Shown piece by piece: positions 32,601-39,816 of a stretch of 64,000 nt of DNA. This DNA is from a virus. The position numbers and the translations under genes were made by a program. The stretch lies in the IMG/VR virus record IMGVR_UViG_3300037882_000231, positions 1-64,000 of that record. One strand, given 5' to 3'. Position 1 is the stretch's first letter. Every line of letters begins with the position of its first letter. Under the pieces are notes generated by a model, which made no database searches, was not told the DNA's origin, and saw only the letters and a program-made list of their open reading frames with translations.

Positions 32601-34338
32601 TAAAGACAACCTTCATAACATCGATACCTGGGTAGACTACAGGAGTTGCCTGCGCTGCCTGTATTGGTGAGGTGTAGACCGCAGAGGTCTGTGTTCTACC
32701 GAAAAGGTCTGTGACAATTGTTGCTACCTGGAAGCGGTGGGTATTCGTTCCAACAGTGAGCGCAATTGGTGGTGCTGGAATCTGCTGTGGAGACACGGTT
32801 TGAACAATGTTTGCACTAGTTGGGGCTGTCGCTCCGTTAAGTGATGAAAGTGCAATGACCTCGTACTTGACGACATTCTTTGATGTCGATGCTGTCCAAG
32901 TGAACGACACCTTGCCATCGATAATCGAATGGATAGAGGGAGCCCCACCAGCAGCAAGGGCTGGTAGAGCGCCTAGAGAGGTCGGGCTCTTTCCAGTTGT
33001 GTCCCTCATTCCAAAAGCATTTACAGCCCAAACCTTAATGTTTCCGTAAAGGAGTCCCGTATTCTGCCCCCAAATTGAGACCCACTGAGACGGAGATATC
33101 ACTACGCGCTTGTCGAGTGACGCCCTAAATGTCTTGACAATTGTGTTGTATGTGATCTCAACATCGTAATGTGAGAAGTAGGCTTCGCTACCAACAGTTC
33201 TAGAGTCTCCAAAGGTGATAACAAGGTCTGATGTTGACCAGTCTGCCGTTACCGTACCAGAAATTACTGCCGGGGCAGCCGTTGCGAGCGTTGTCGTTGT
33301 GGCAGCCCTCCATGCACTTAGTAGTCCAGCAGCATTAACGGCTGCGACCTCTACTGTGTAAGAAACGTTTGCTGTCAGGCTCTTGAATACATGAGTTAGT
33401 GTCGATGTACTAGCAAAGAAGGATGACCATGCTGTGTCAGAAGCAGACTTGATTCTCACATAGTAACCAAGAATTGTCCCATCGGAATCTACCGCTGAGG
33501 GCCAGTTCGCCACGAATGAAGCCATGCCGTCCTGGGTAATGTTCTGGTTGGTGATGGTAACCGAATCGGCTAGTGTAGGCGGTGTAGAATCAGGAGTTCC
33601 ACCAGTCTGATCCGTACCAGACATGAGGGTTGTTGAAACATGTGCTCCTGGCCTTCCGAATACATCAACGGCACGAATGTGCGCGTCGTACTGCGTACCA
33701 GGCGAATCAATGTATAGATAGTTGAACCCGTAGACCCTCGCCTCAACGTCTGCGCCATTAACGAAAGGAGTGTTTAATCCATCTGCATCAACGTCAACCT
33801 CGTAGTAATCAACGGTCTTTGTCTCGTTACCAGCACCGGTTGCTGGCTCTGTCCACTTCCAGTTAATTCCATTTACTACGGCGACATGAGCGCCCGCGCC
33901 AGGAGCCGCAAGGACTGGGTAGGCTGCGGTTGCGTCCATTGACGTAGAAGATAATTGACCTGACTTGTCACGAGCCCAAACCTTAAATGTTGGGTCTGGG
34001 ATTGGGGTAACACTTAGGGAGTCGTTTAGGGCAAGTGTGAATTCAAACTTCTTGGCGTCGGCAACGCCATACCTGCCGAGAACAACGGCATTGTCCCAGA
34101 CCTCCACGATGTACCCATCAAAGTCTGGCAATAGCGGTTCAACCCCATGGTCCCACGATAGTGTGATGTTACCAGTTGTGTAAGTAAGAACAGGGTTGAT
34201 TGGCTTTGGGTGTGGCTGGTTCACACCAGTGGTAAATGTATAGGTCTGAGAGGCCGCTGTAGCCCCACCAGGACCGTTAGCAATAAACTGTACGGCGTAC
34301 TGCGTACCTGGCTTTAGATTTCCTAGGGGGGTGATCAC
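23635..34338 (-). CDS. Giant fibronectin-III tail fibre / central tip protein
   Basis: 3567 residues, the largest gene here. About the first 2050 residues are tandem fibronectin-III-like modules, recognisable by recurring SW/TWT strands and endings such as L-x-P-x-T-x-Y-x-V-x-V-x-A-V-D; another recurring module has ISWTDTQTYSP and a Trp-x-Val loop. A carbohydrate-binding-like module follows near 2100-2230, then a GSISAQTINAD...SGFKVAGDAGSAEFNDVTIR segment near 2285-2350, typical of phage tail-tip J/Tal proteins, and about 1200 residues of beta-rich receptor-binding sequence. The GTG start overlaps the upstream stop (GTGA); the first module lacks its front half. It probably contacts the host surface. 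Confidence 0.88.
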   Translation of the reverse strand: MITPLGNLKPGTQYAVQFIANGPGGATAASQTYTFTTGVNQPHPKPINPVLTYTTGNITLSWDHGVEPLLPDFDGYIVEVWDNAVVLGRYGVADAKKFEFTLALNDSLSVTPIPDPTFKVWARDKSGQLSSTSMDATAAYPVLAAPGAGAHVAVVNGINWKWTEPATGAGNETKTVDYYEVDVDADGLNTPFVNGADVEARVYGFNYLYIDSPGTQYDAHIRAVDVFGRPGAHVSTTLMSGTDQTGGTPDSTPPTLADSVTITNQNITQDGMASFVANWPSAVDSDGTILGYYVRIKSASDTAWSSFFASTSTLTHVFKSLTANVSYTVEVAAVNAAGLLSAWRAATTTTLATAAPAVISGTVTADWSTSDLVITFGDSRTVGSEAYFSHYDVEITYNTIVKTFRASLDKRVVISPSQWVSIWGQNTGLLYGNIKVWAVNAFGMRDTTGKSPTSLGALPALAAGGAPSIHSIIDGKVSFTWTASTSKNVVKYEVIALSSLNGATAPTSANIVQTVSPQQIPAPPIALTVGTNTHRFQVATIVTDLFGRTQTSAVYTSPIQAAQATPVVYPGIDVMKVVFTTTSGAYRYDVYAGTPAASTLIASVTDATREVSWLTNGSTAAWLCDVFPYNVFGTVGAKGTDGETAITVVAADGIAPAQIAGLVADNTPGTTTSGVATLQLQWTVPVAADLDKYEIRWTTALSDMNWSSAEFAKVNATAGGTETYYLRGLVPGTPYRVQVAPLDTSGNRGTWTDSVLATTAAVPTIETPVGSVSGSFTTPDLNISWTDTQTYSPHFWGYEVRITNDAWITYKSWRTTQKAFTLTRAENKAVFGGTGVTSFASGAVRVYAVSIYGTFSTQGAAPAGAIASTGAYTNAAPTNPGTPNFTGGYVAGGITATWTAETAADFYRYKVVITFSGISRTYYVYDKTVNKFTLTFDENRAVFGGVSNPAFLVTTEDLAGVTTAGASAAASYPTLGTIAAPTGTPFLEGISWAWSQPATTVPPTADIVDYYDIDIEPAAGDPTTFSTIDGANLKTLTFAKPGLTGGASYTAAVRARDIFGRTAVVSIESASYQALSNSGDSTIPTSAPTWTMVPATDYAGVSSISGVITYDQAVHATDFSHYVVQWGTVAATYTHSLVTVNKNYTIPNLLPNTTYKILIRAVDKGGNANNGSAETSDATPVRPTIATPTGSITATWVGNDLSVSWTDNTSYAANTFGKYRLSITSTGGTGIWETTAKSILIKYEDYKQKLGVADSQLGTSDIVLRSVHVLDPTQVSGTLTPTVAANKGAPAPATNLTLTAAIGSMTAQWRAPTSGADIVEYRVYAKSGSYSAGTGTTDLVYRGPGTSTTFVTETSASPTNWYVSVYADDGFDDSGSSTVLQQFATGKLLVSGIQSPANSVVTGTGKVQGVYNSPNLVLTWLDTQTYTPELFNGYRVTITANSKTYSWDVPQIPGVSTDVRGRLVLDQTEQFQAFGAVSTSYAQGAVVVHARDVNNKLSASSIANNLAAIVNAAPDAPTSPIATAGSTSVTYSWTEPNNDDVKNGAGSYNVTLWTNAGRTVPFAARPNFSTRVPNFTLSGFTPNTTYYTRIYSVDTVGTQSALPLEGSFLTQTIAGDATPPAGVTALDSTTVTPKIQGKYDVTISWASYTPAETISEYVIRWGTGSAGVYTNSLTVPGGAAGVTAGTGGLGTATIAGLTRGSTVRYKVIPVDSSGNQSTASTEFNSTLAAYTPGTPSTFEYTWTNVNNLTLTWVAPSTAGGLTTDIAGYEVTLTGANGTHTYTTPTNSFVWTHELNRASGLTTNAYTTSLPANTGVSIKAYTDTSPVVKSATGLTNGASAVNHIYDLAWPVGGGTPNLTVTAYVGQMRAVWGAVTGAEQYNVYSDTSNPPTTRVFRTSLLQAEWATTGTTAYRTRVAPVDLLGTQSSGTPPTAESTTTQLAQFDTNTNSAIPGAVTLTNVTPVAGTNGTASINVSWLVPTDASRVRNYKIRYTDDLNGGSQPTYTGARWSFMGTSGTELFATIDGLRLGRTYYVQVASVDFYNNVSTYSESPADTITTPGTAQETVDVTFSSTARLRSSSYPTSGWELSNNALDIKNGTISAATLLIGGTGTNLMPPAYADFEYETAGYTDPTRSFHVTVIGTATRSIDVAAKAIGGYGLQFVTTAANSGVQLARNGTTYNIPLSPNTEYILSFYARQTSGSAKTLNVLINQDVGGTIVATAQSILTSTATRYQVTFTTGGSANRANLSFTAASATATTWGLDGVMVEQKLGASATPSAFNVGTLSKIDGGSISAQTINADVFMSGTSIITDLIIGTGGLIQSQNYSANTSGFKVAGDAGSAEFNDVTIRNNFEIGPATGNRVIMDETGIDVVEVVNSQDTPAITIDVDGIHGYKNSAINGGVVSTKTFEFDRTTGRVTAGGATLRTRISERLPIDSRSFDPVARTETFVLPSRHGISVGDSVRVTDLWDENIPAFSLVAIGTGLVQSRAVSPLSYTYKNGCNVKISSGNKQLDRKDWSVYGHGQLQAEISSYYSVQSSFVAGNILSITALGANVGDEIEIKTNIAHGLTLGQPFVITGLTAAAITPYSVTNFSNPFHKVTTVVSSKTFRCKRVGTGNMPTGATSGVLKYNHWRFAFGDPHPFVPGDGSTNIENGLVSSLKYRNSVFGGAGPDTFQSVTEAGVPGTLGMSYENDSAVRSSISPTTSITAQSTRYASSGFVYIPDTGYNPRFLSFLSDVESLYTIRPTVPTTVSAKASFSNGTFRVVNVTDTTVTVKNNNVPVAFPVTSISDLSSGRRTVTVTGWSGVMAECMPGQTITITGTSGLNETAVVYSTTLNTVVYTSAIGAGVTGGAQGSFYTSPASTAAADISSARIELVTPGVVIEESAGSAYIAIPSGSEDTSESPATISGVKTQRRKRSTISAASRTAGTSPVLFTTVEKHGLAVGDYVEIVAQNISSGAVGTVTLEPVPVTAIDSLNNTFTCTPNTQTTAVNFSTASTPDVSNTVERVIPIHRVRTASISGNNYRRIGNYFLNVTTTDATDSIDTGTEPVTQAFYTPIPHGLKNGERVEIKTKSGTFNYSFPRLRVKSDREFWVLGGEGHALASDSRPRRWALPEANLPWPTVSGAVNYTLTTPSASVVSISSGTTTRTITMSTDIQTSNDTRVYPGMSLYITGSTVGSFNGRIVVSRVLSGTQFQFDSSHIPSGDSYVSGAVLNRHFMYIDIGTDTAQDEFSVGDMIAIQSNPDTINQYSMIRGIGNSSIDPTSTHASLTARTKEVLYVDSKYSTANGYPEHLSTEKFTLVVVKAEINGWDTTSRNLYVDSKMFDNPGVGVVYIYDQEKPQIEIASPTSILERVPASITMEPGTVRKTSGQSGFAINTNRAGMVTENDAAYGGDIPDASEASIASTSRIILTAGEVVLSGNYGQVVQVNLHSGWTVYDGFGGLNVHQEVDGWWSMSGLLARANLEPPDPVSENQIGVIESKFAWPKQSAICIVPVRLSGFLHFAHLRITTTGLITFMHPSFIPTNTGLTASAANTAASMVRRNSYLTVGGDSGDWVSLNGMRWKTS

Positions 34339-35222
34339 AGGCCAATCACCAACTCGTACTCAACGTCCATCCTTGATCCATACCTCTTTACTACCGGGGC
34401 TCCGTACACCGCCCTTGTCATTGCCCTTCCGGTTGCAGAATCAGACCTTAGAGTAAGGCCATCAACTACAACGTTGGGCGCACCGGCACCGGAGACTGTG
34501 AACTTGGTCTTTTCAATCCTAGACCAATCAAACGAGGTTGCTCCGAATGAGGAAATTGTCTTTGAGACGCTTTGGTAAGCGTCAGTGTTTGCTGCAAATG
34601 CAAAGGTTCCAGAAAGTGTTGTGCCATAAGCATCTGTCATCAATAGGGTGACTGTGGCCTGGTCTACGTCTACCGCCGCGTTGTATCCAGATATCATGAT
34701 GCTGTCAGTCGAGATTGCACCAGCCAGTGATGTCGGCCTAATCATCTCTACACTACCACCAACCGGAATGCTAGCGGCGGTCTCGGCAAGTCTAACCTTA
34801 TTTGATCCAGTTGATGGGTTGCCAGCGAGCCCAGTGATGTCAACTACTGCTCCAGTAATCACTCGGCCTGCCTCCCTTGTGCTTGTTGTCATAATGGTCT
34901 TTCCCCCGCCTACGGCATCAAAAAGACTAATCTCATTAATTACACCGGCAACATCGTCATTAAGGCGGGCCTTGTAAACGATCCTTGCATTAGGGGAAGA
35001 GTAAGAGGGAGTTGCAAAGACAATTGGTGCCTTAGCAATCTCAACCTTGATATAGGACAGTCCTGCGTCTGTGGCCGCGCCGATGCCGATTTCCTTTACG
35101 AAACCACCCTGGCCTGCAAGCATCAGTGGGATTCGTGACTTACCGTAATCAGTAACTAGGTTATTGGCTTCTGCCACGAGCATATCGTCCTCGTAGACTC
35201 GACAAACTCCTTTGATTGGCAT
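34335..35222 (-). CDS. Minor tail protein
   Basis: 295 residues, beta-rich. Segments such as LPLMLAGQGGFVKEIGIGAATDAG at the front and RIVYKARLNDDVAGVINEISLFD resemble phage tail proteins that carry a jelly-roll surface domain. It is coupled to the giant fibre by a 4-nt overlap. ATG at 35222 has no ribosome site; a TATAAT box ends 7 nt upstream, suggesting a leaderless start. A role as fibre base is inferred from position. Confidence 0.7.
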   Translation of the reverse strand: MPIKGVCRVYEDDMLVAEANNLVTDYGKSRIPLMLAGQGGFVKEIGIGAATDAGLSYIKVEIAKAPIVFATPSYSSPNARIVYKARLNDDVAGVINEISLFDAVGGGKTIMTTSTREAGRVITGAVVDITGLAGNPSTGSNKVRLAETAASIPVGGSVEMIRPTSLAGAISTDSIMISGYNAAVDVDQATVTLLMTDAYGTTLSGTFAFAANTDAYQSVSKTISSFGATSFDWSRIEKTKFTVSGAGAPNVVVDGLTLRSDSATGRAMTRAVYGAPVVKRYGSRMDVEYELVIGL

Positions 35223-35229
35223 ATCACTA

Positions 35230-35238
35230 ATTATACCA
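35230..35238 (-). promoter_or_regulatory. Extended -10 promoter (late type)
   Basis: TGG-TATAAT with no TTGACA upstream. The -10 ends 7 nt before the ATG at 35222. Confidence 0.55.
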
Positions 35239-35763
35239 CTAAACTTCCGAAATTCTCACGGTAATGCTAGTGTACCCTGATGGGATCGGAATATCCAGGT
35301 CTGCCGTCCAATATGGGTTGCCCGTCTCATCGTATTGCTCACGAATGGCAGCCGTTAGTAATACAAGAAATTCCGCCTGGGACATCGAGGCCACCGCAGG
35401 AAAGTCCGACTCCAACTGGTCCTGTAGGTATGTTGAATATTCAGCCAGGTCCTGGTTGAATGGCACAGGTTCGTATCCAACGATATCACTTCTGCCATTA
35501 ATCCCCAGGTCAAGGATAGTGGAATTTGTATCGACACCAAGAACCGACATTACATCGAAATGCTCCATGAGATCGTCATAGTCAACCGGTCCGTTCAACG
35601 TGCTAGACTTGTACTGCTCGTATGACTTTGTAGCATCGGCTATAGAGTCATTGACTCTGGCCTTGCGCTCCTGGGCCACCTTCATATCATCGTATCGACT
35701 CATAATCCTTGTCTTACGAGCCAATATCGAGTAGCCTAAAAACGAAGTTGGGATACTAGACAT
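35239..35763 (-). CDS. Tail-associated protein of unknown function
   Basis: 174 residues. Charged helical N-terminal half (MSRYDDMKVAQERKARVNDS), then an acidic middle and a beta C-terminus ending in IPSGYTSITVRISEV. It overlaps the large minor tail gene by 8 nt. Between tip genes, so probably a baseplate component or chaperone. The last strand resembles the edge of a small barrel. Not recognised. Confidence 0.6.
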   Translation of the reverse strand: MSSIPTSFLGYSILARKTRIMSRYDDMKVAQERKARVNDSIADATKSYEQYKSSTLNGPVDYDDLMEHFDVMSVLGVDTNSTILDLGINGRSDIVGYEPVPFNQDLAEYSTYLQDQLESDFPAVASMSQAEFLVLLTAAIREQYDETGNPYWTADLDIPIPSGYTSITVRISEV

Positions 35764-38700
35764 TTACAACCATCCTTAGCGTCAACTTTGTGACAAACCC
35801 TTCTTCCCACGAGTGGGTGACTGAGGTAACCATCCATCTATCATCGCTATCCACACCAAGTTCTGGGTGAGACACTCTTACAATGTCACCTGGCTCAATG
35901 AGCGGATTTCCAAAAACCTCTGCATCCAATGTATCACAATTTAGGGTTTGGTTCTTTAAAATCCATCTCATCAACTTCTTAGCCGCGTGCCTAGACTGAA
36001 TCAGAGAAGAGGATATTTCCACTGGAATCTTGCCGTATAATTCCTCAGATTGCTTAGCCCTTGCTACGAACACCTCGGCCTCATCATCACCAGAGAAGGC
36101 TAGATCATCTAGTGTTAGGGTCCTATCCTCCTGCTGAATTGGATAACCAACCACACCAAGCCTTCCAGTCTCATCAAGAATTACCGGTGTCCTAGATGCG
36201 TTCGCTACCACCATTTCGACCTTGAATGGGTCGGCCCTGAATACTGGCATCCTGGCCTCTGACGCATAACCACCATAAGGCTCAGGATTGATAACTGGGG
36301 CATTATCCATTTCCGACCTGATAATCTGAACCTCATGGACCATAGGACCAAACTCAGATAGCCCCATCAATTCATACTTGTTGGTCAGGTCCATGTAGTT
36401 CTTGAAGTCACCAAACAGCCTTCTCGTGCCGCTATCCCACCACTCAGGCGGCCCAGAAGCAGAATTAAGTGCGTCCTTTGTCGTGAACTTAGTCCAACTG
36501 ACGGCGGAATCATTTGTTGCGCCATCGATTGTCGCTACGTCAGAACGGTTAGACCACCAGACGTAATCAAAGTCAGCCATTGTGCGGGAGCGAACATATG
36601 GCCCAATCACTGCTGTCTTTCTGATCCCATCCGCTGATGTAATTTTGTATTTGCACACAAACCTGCCGTTGACGTAAGCAGCCATAGTTGGGAAGCCATC
36701 AAAGTTTCCGAAGTACGCAAGTTCAAGGTGTGTGTAGTAGTTATCGTCTCCCTTAGCGGTCGGGTTAGATGAGCCGCGAACGAGTGGAATTGGCGCAGTT
36801 CCACTAGCCTTTATGTGAAATCTATCGTTGATAACGTGATAGATTTTTACATTCGCTACGTCTGTTCCAGCCACCTTGGTTGGAGTAATCTCCGCTGTCC
36901 AGCCATTAAGCCTATAGCCAGGATTGCTTCCAGTGTAGTAAAGCCACATACCAACGCCAGCACGAGACTCTGGCCTATAACCAGCCTTCATGTCCGACCT
37001 ACCAATCATGCCGATACCTGCTCCAACCCTCACTGGAATAATGTTAGTATTATTGACAGTATCAACATACCACTGGGCTGAATGAGCGATGGCGTCCCAC
37101 ACGTTGCTCGCTCCGCGCGCTTCCAGGTCCTCCTTAGTTGTGCCAGTCATTCTAATTGCAGAATTAGAACCGCGCCTGATGACACTGCCAGGATTTGTCA
37201 CTGACCCCCTAAGGTTAGATGTGTTTCCACCCTTGTATCTCCAAGTTGCAGAGCCGTACCATGAGCCATTGGGATACTTGATCTTGAAGTTAGATGAAGA
37301 GATGCTTGGACATGTTTTCCACGAACTCCAGCCGCCTGACTTGGTGTAAGGATAGAACTTTGATGTGTCAACCCAGTGTTCTGCGGCAACAGAATTAAAC
37401 TTCCCTCTACCATTAAATGGAATCCTAAGTTTACCTGTGAAGTACAGCCTAGACTCTGGCTGCATGGAGTTCTCGATGGTGTGAAGTTCTTCTCCGCTAG
37501 TTACCCAAACAGTGGTATAGTTTGGAGAGCCATACGGCCTGTAGAAGTATTGCTTGGCGTCATAAGCGATAACCTCGGAGTCAACCATTACATAGCCTGT
37601 ATATCCAAAGAACGCTCCAGATTCCTGATCAATTGACATCGAGGTTGCCCCAGATGCTGGAAGGTTATCAACTAGCGCAGCAGCACCCAGAACTGAGTTC
37701 TCTGCTTGCCACACGGACTCCTTCATGGGCTTCCTTCTCTGCCACCACATAGCCTTACCACCGCCACCGGCCTCGACAAGCCTGGTCTTGACGTAGTGAT
37801 GCTTGTAATCGATCCTTACATCATTTACTGGCTTACCCTGCTTCCTCTCGATTGACTTAATATTTGGAAGTTCGCTATTTCCAGCATCATACCTTAACCA
37901 GAAATCCTCGACCCTTGACGAATCAAGCAGGTATTCCTTCGTGTAAACCTGGAATATATTGTCAGAGTCAAACGACATCGCAGCCTGATACGCAGATGCA
38001 ATATCCGCCATGGCGTCATAGATCGTACCCTCGTTGACATAGTAGTAAGGGATTGAAATGTCATCTTCAACGTCGTAGTAGTTGAACACCATATCTGATA
38101 CACCGGCATAGTCGAGCAACTGACGAACGATTTCAGAAATCCTATTGTTCATAATCAACATACCACGAATGTCCACTGACTGTAAATGCTTCATTCCGTC
38201 TACGCAGGAGAACGAAATGTTGTAGTCACCAGTCGTAGTCGGCTCATCGATTATTCCATAAGAGACACGAGAGATGTCAAACTGATTTGGGGCCAACTCT
38301 ACAGAGTTGTAAATGTCAATATTCGAACCCCTGGCCTCGTGCGAGTAAAGGATAGAGCCTGGGTTATCAAAGTCTAACAGGCCTTCATAGTTGGACAGTG
38401 TTACCTCTGAGGTATTCGACGAAATCGATCCTACTAGTAGGGCTGAGTCATCCTCGGCCAGGTTCTGTGTAGTGGTAGAGGAAATCATTACGTCAGTCAC
38501 GTTGAGAGAAAGCCTAGGCGACAACTCAATGAACGAAAGACCAGCGTTTGCTGGACCCTCTGTGACAAGGACCCTTAGACCGAAAATCTTGACAGCGTTA
38601 TTGATAGGAACATTAGATAGATTATCGATGTCCGTTACCGATGGTGTCTGTGTCCAGTCACCCTTATAGTAGTAAAGACGAAGGATTCCATCACTCGGCC

Positions 38701-39352
38701 AGCCAGCGTCATTGTCGCTAAACACTGTAGTCCACGTTCCAGACGATGCTCGCTCACCAGCCAAAATCTGTACCTTATACTGCAAAGGCTTAGTTCTCCA
38801 TGCACCTCCCTCGTTGCGATGCGTCTCCACGGAAACTTTGATCTTATTGACCCACATGCTTTGTGAATACTTAACGAATGGACTAGAGTTCCACACGCCA
38901 CTTACTGGCGCAGCCGAACGCCAATACTTGTAGGGAGCATCTGCCTCGCAGCAGTAAAGCCTGCAATAGGGGGATGGTACTGGCTGATTTGTTTCATCAG
39001 CGGCAAGGTGTACGATTCCTGGGCCATACCTGTTCAGGCCCAAAATGCTTGATACAGGGAATGTTTCATTGTAAACGCCGTCTGCCTCATCGATATATCT
39101 TAGTTGCTCAAGGTCTGTACTAGCCATACCCTCGTTGATTGGCGCAAACGTCCTCACAAACCTAGTAGCGAACTTAGCCCCGTCTACGGCTCCGTCCGTC
39201 TCGTTGTAGGTGTTGTTTGCTGTGCTTGGGTAATACCCAACGTAGTCATAGTTGACACCAGCATTACCATTCAACTCAAGGATCGCCATTACATGCTCAT
39301 CGACCTTGGGTGCCCTCGCGTATGTTGCCTGGGCTACGGCTGATCCTCTCAC
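35756..39352 (-). CDS. Large minor tail / tail-tip (Tal-like) protein
   Basis: 1198 residues. The N-terminal third is beta-rich; at about 380-460 there is a hub-like segment (SCVDGMKHLQSVDIRGMLIMNN...IVRQLLDYAG), and the C-terminus (EPGDIVRVSHPELGVDSDDRWMVTSVTHSW...LTLRMVV) matches the ends of tail-associated hub proteins of siphoviruses. The middle contains a lectin-like region with many Trp and Tyr (about 700-960). It forms the tip hub after the distal tail protein. GTG start after GGAGGAAGC overlaps the upstream stop (GTGA). Confidence 0.8.
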   Translation of the reverse strand: MRGSAVAQATYARAPKVDEHVMAILELNGNAGVNYDYVGYYPSTANNTYNETDGAVDGAKFATRFVRTFAPINEGMASTDLEQLRYIDEADGVYNETFPVSSILGLNRYGPGIVHLAADETNQPVPSPYCRLYCCEADAPYKYWRSAAPVSGVWNSSPFVKYSQSMWVNKIKVSVETHRNEGGAWRTKPLQYKVQILAGERASSGTWTTVFSDNDAGWPSDGILRLYYYKGDWTQTPSVTDIDNLSNVPINNAVKIFGLRVLVTEGPANAGLSFIELSPRLSLNVTDVMISSTTTQNLAEDDSALLVGSISSNTSEVTLSNYEGLLDFDNPGSILYSHEARGSNIDIYNSVELAPNQFDISRVSYGIIDEPTTTGDYNISFSCVDGMKHLQSVDIRGMLIMNNRISEIVRQLLDYAGVSDMVFNYYDVEDDISIPYYYVNEGTIYDAMADIASAYQAAMSFDSDNIFQVYTKEYLLDSSRVEDFWLRYDAGNSELPNIKSIERKQGKPVNDVRIDYKHHYVKTRLVEAGGGGKAMWWQRRKPMKESVWQAENSVLGAAALVDNLPASGATSMSIDQESGAFFGYTGYVMVDSEVIAYDAKQYFYRPYGSPNYTTVWVTSGEELHTIENSMQPESRLYFTGKLRIPFNGRGKFNSVAAEHWVDTSKFYPYTKSGGWSSWKTCPSISSSNFKIKYPNGSWYGSATWRYKGGNTSNLRGSVTNPGSVIRRGSNSAIRMTGTTKEDLEARGASNVWDAIAHSAQWYVDTVNNTNIIPVRVGAGIGMIGRSDMKAGYRPESRAGVGMWLYYTGSNPGYRLNGWTAEITPTKVAGTDVANVKIYHVINDRFHIKASGTAPIPLVRGSSNPTAKGDDNYYTHLELAYFGNFDGFPTMAAYVNGRFVCKYKITSADGIRKTAVIGPYVRSRTMADFDYVWWSNRSDVATIDGATNDSAVSWTKFTTKDALNSASGPPEWWDSGTRRLFGDFKNYMDLTNKYELMGLSEFGPMVHEVQIIRSEMDNAPVINPEPYGGYASEARMPVFRADPFKVEMVVANASRTPVILDETGRLGVVGYPIQQEDRTLTLDDLAFSGDDEAEVFVARAKQSEELYGKIPVEISSSLIQSRHAAKKLMRWILKNQTLNCDTLDAEVFGNPLIEPGDIVRVSHPELGVDSDDRWMVTSVTHSWEEGFVTKLTLRMVVNV

Positions 39353-39816
39353 GCTTCCTCCAGACTTAGACTAATCTCCCAAAAGTCAAAGTCTTTTCCT
39401 CGCTTTTGGATTGATGCGCTAAAGTCTTTGAAGAAAACGTCGTATACTCCGAACGTCTGCCATGAAATGAGATCACCAGCCTGGTCGTTGTCCGCAAATA
39501 GGCCTAGTCTGAACTGTCCCTTCACAGCCTTGTGAAAGTTAATCAAGTCATTTGCAGACGAGTAACCATCTGCTACAACATTCTGTGTACCAACGTGCGA
39601 CCTAGATGGAAGCATTTCCCATGAGCACGACCATGAGCGCTTATCAGCAATGAACTTAGACCTCATGGTACCGTTCGCCATTCTTTCGCGCTTCTCAATT
39701 CTCTCAACCTCAACCTCAAGGGGTGACCTACCGTGGTCGGTTACGCGGAAGTCCGTTCCAGAAAGATAATCCGCTGATCTAAAAACCATTAGCGATGGCC
39801 TGTAGAAGTAACTCAT
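39349..39816 (-). CDS. Distal tail (Dit-like) protein
   Basis: 155 residues, between the tape measure and the Tal-like hub, the standard place for a distal tail protein. It starts MSYFYRPSLMVFRSADYLSG and ends in strands FGVYDVFFKDFSASIQKRGKDFDF / WEISLSLEEA. No direct motif; assigned from order, size and beta character. ATGA overlap with the tape measure. Confidence 0.65.
   Translation of the reverse strand: MSYFYRPSLMVFRSADYLSGTDFRVTDHGRSPLEVEVERIEKRERMANGTMRSKFIADKRSWSCSWEMLPSRSHVGTQNVVADGYSSANDLINFHKAVKGQFRLGLFADNDQAGDLISWQTFGVYDVFFKDFSASIQKRGKDFDFWEISLSLEEA

Noticed and set aside
23635-34338. Tandem DNA repeat array in the fibre gene
   Set aside because: The repetition is at protein-module level (FnIII); copies at DNA level are diverged and give no distinct repeat unit.
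34330-34340. Programmed frameshift joining the 295-residue gene to the giant fibre
   Set aside because: No slippery heptamer at the junction and a simple GTGA overlap explains translation; kept only as a question in the findings.
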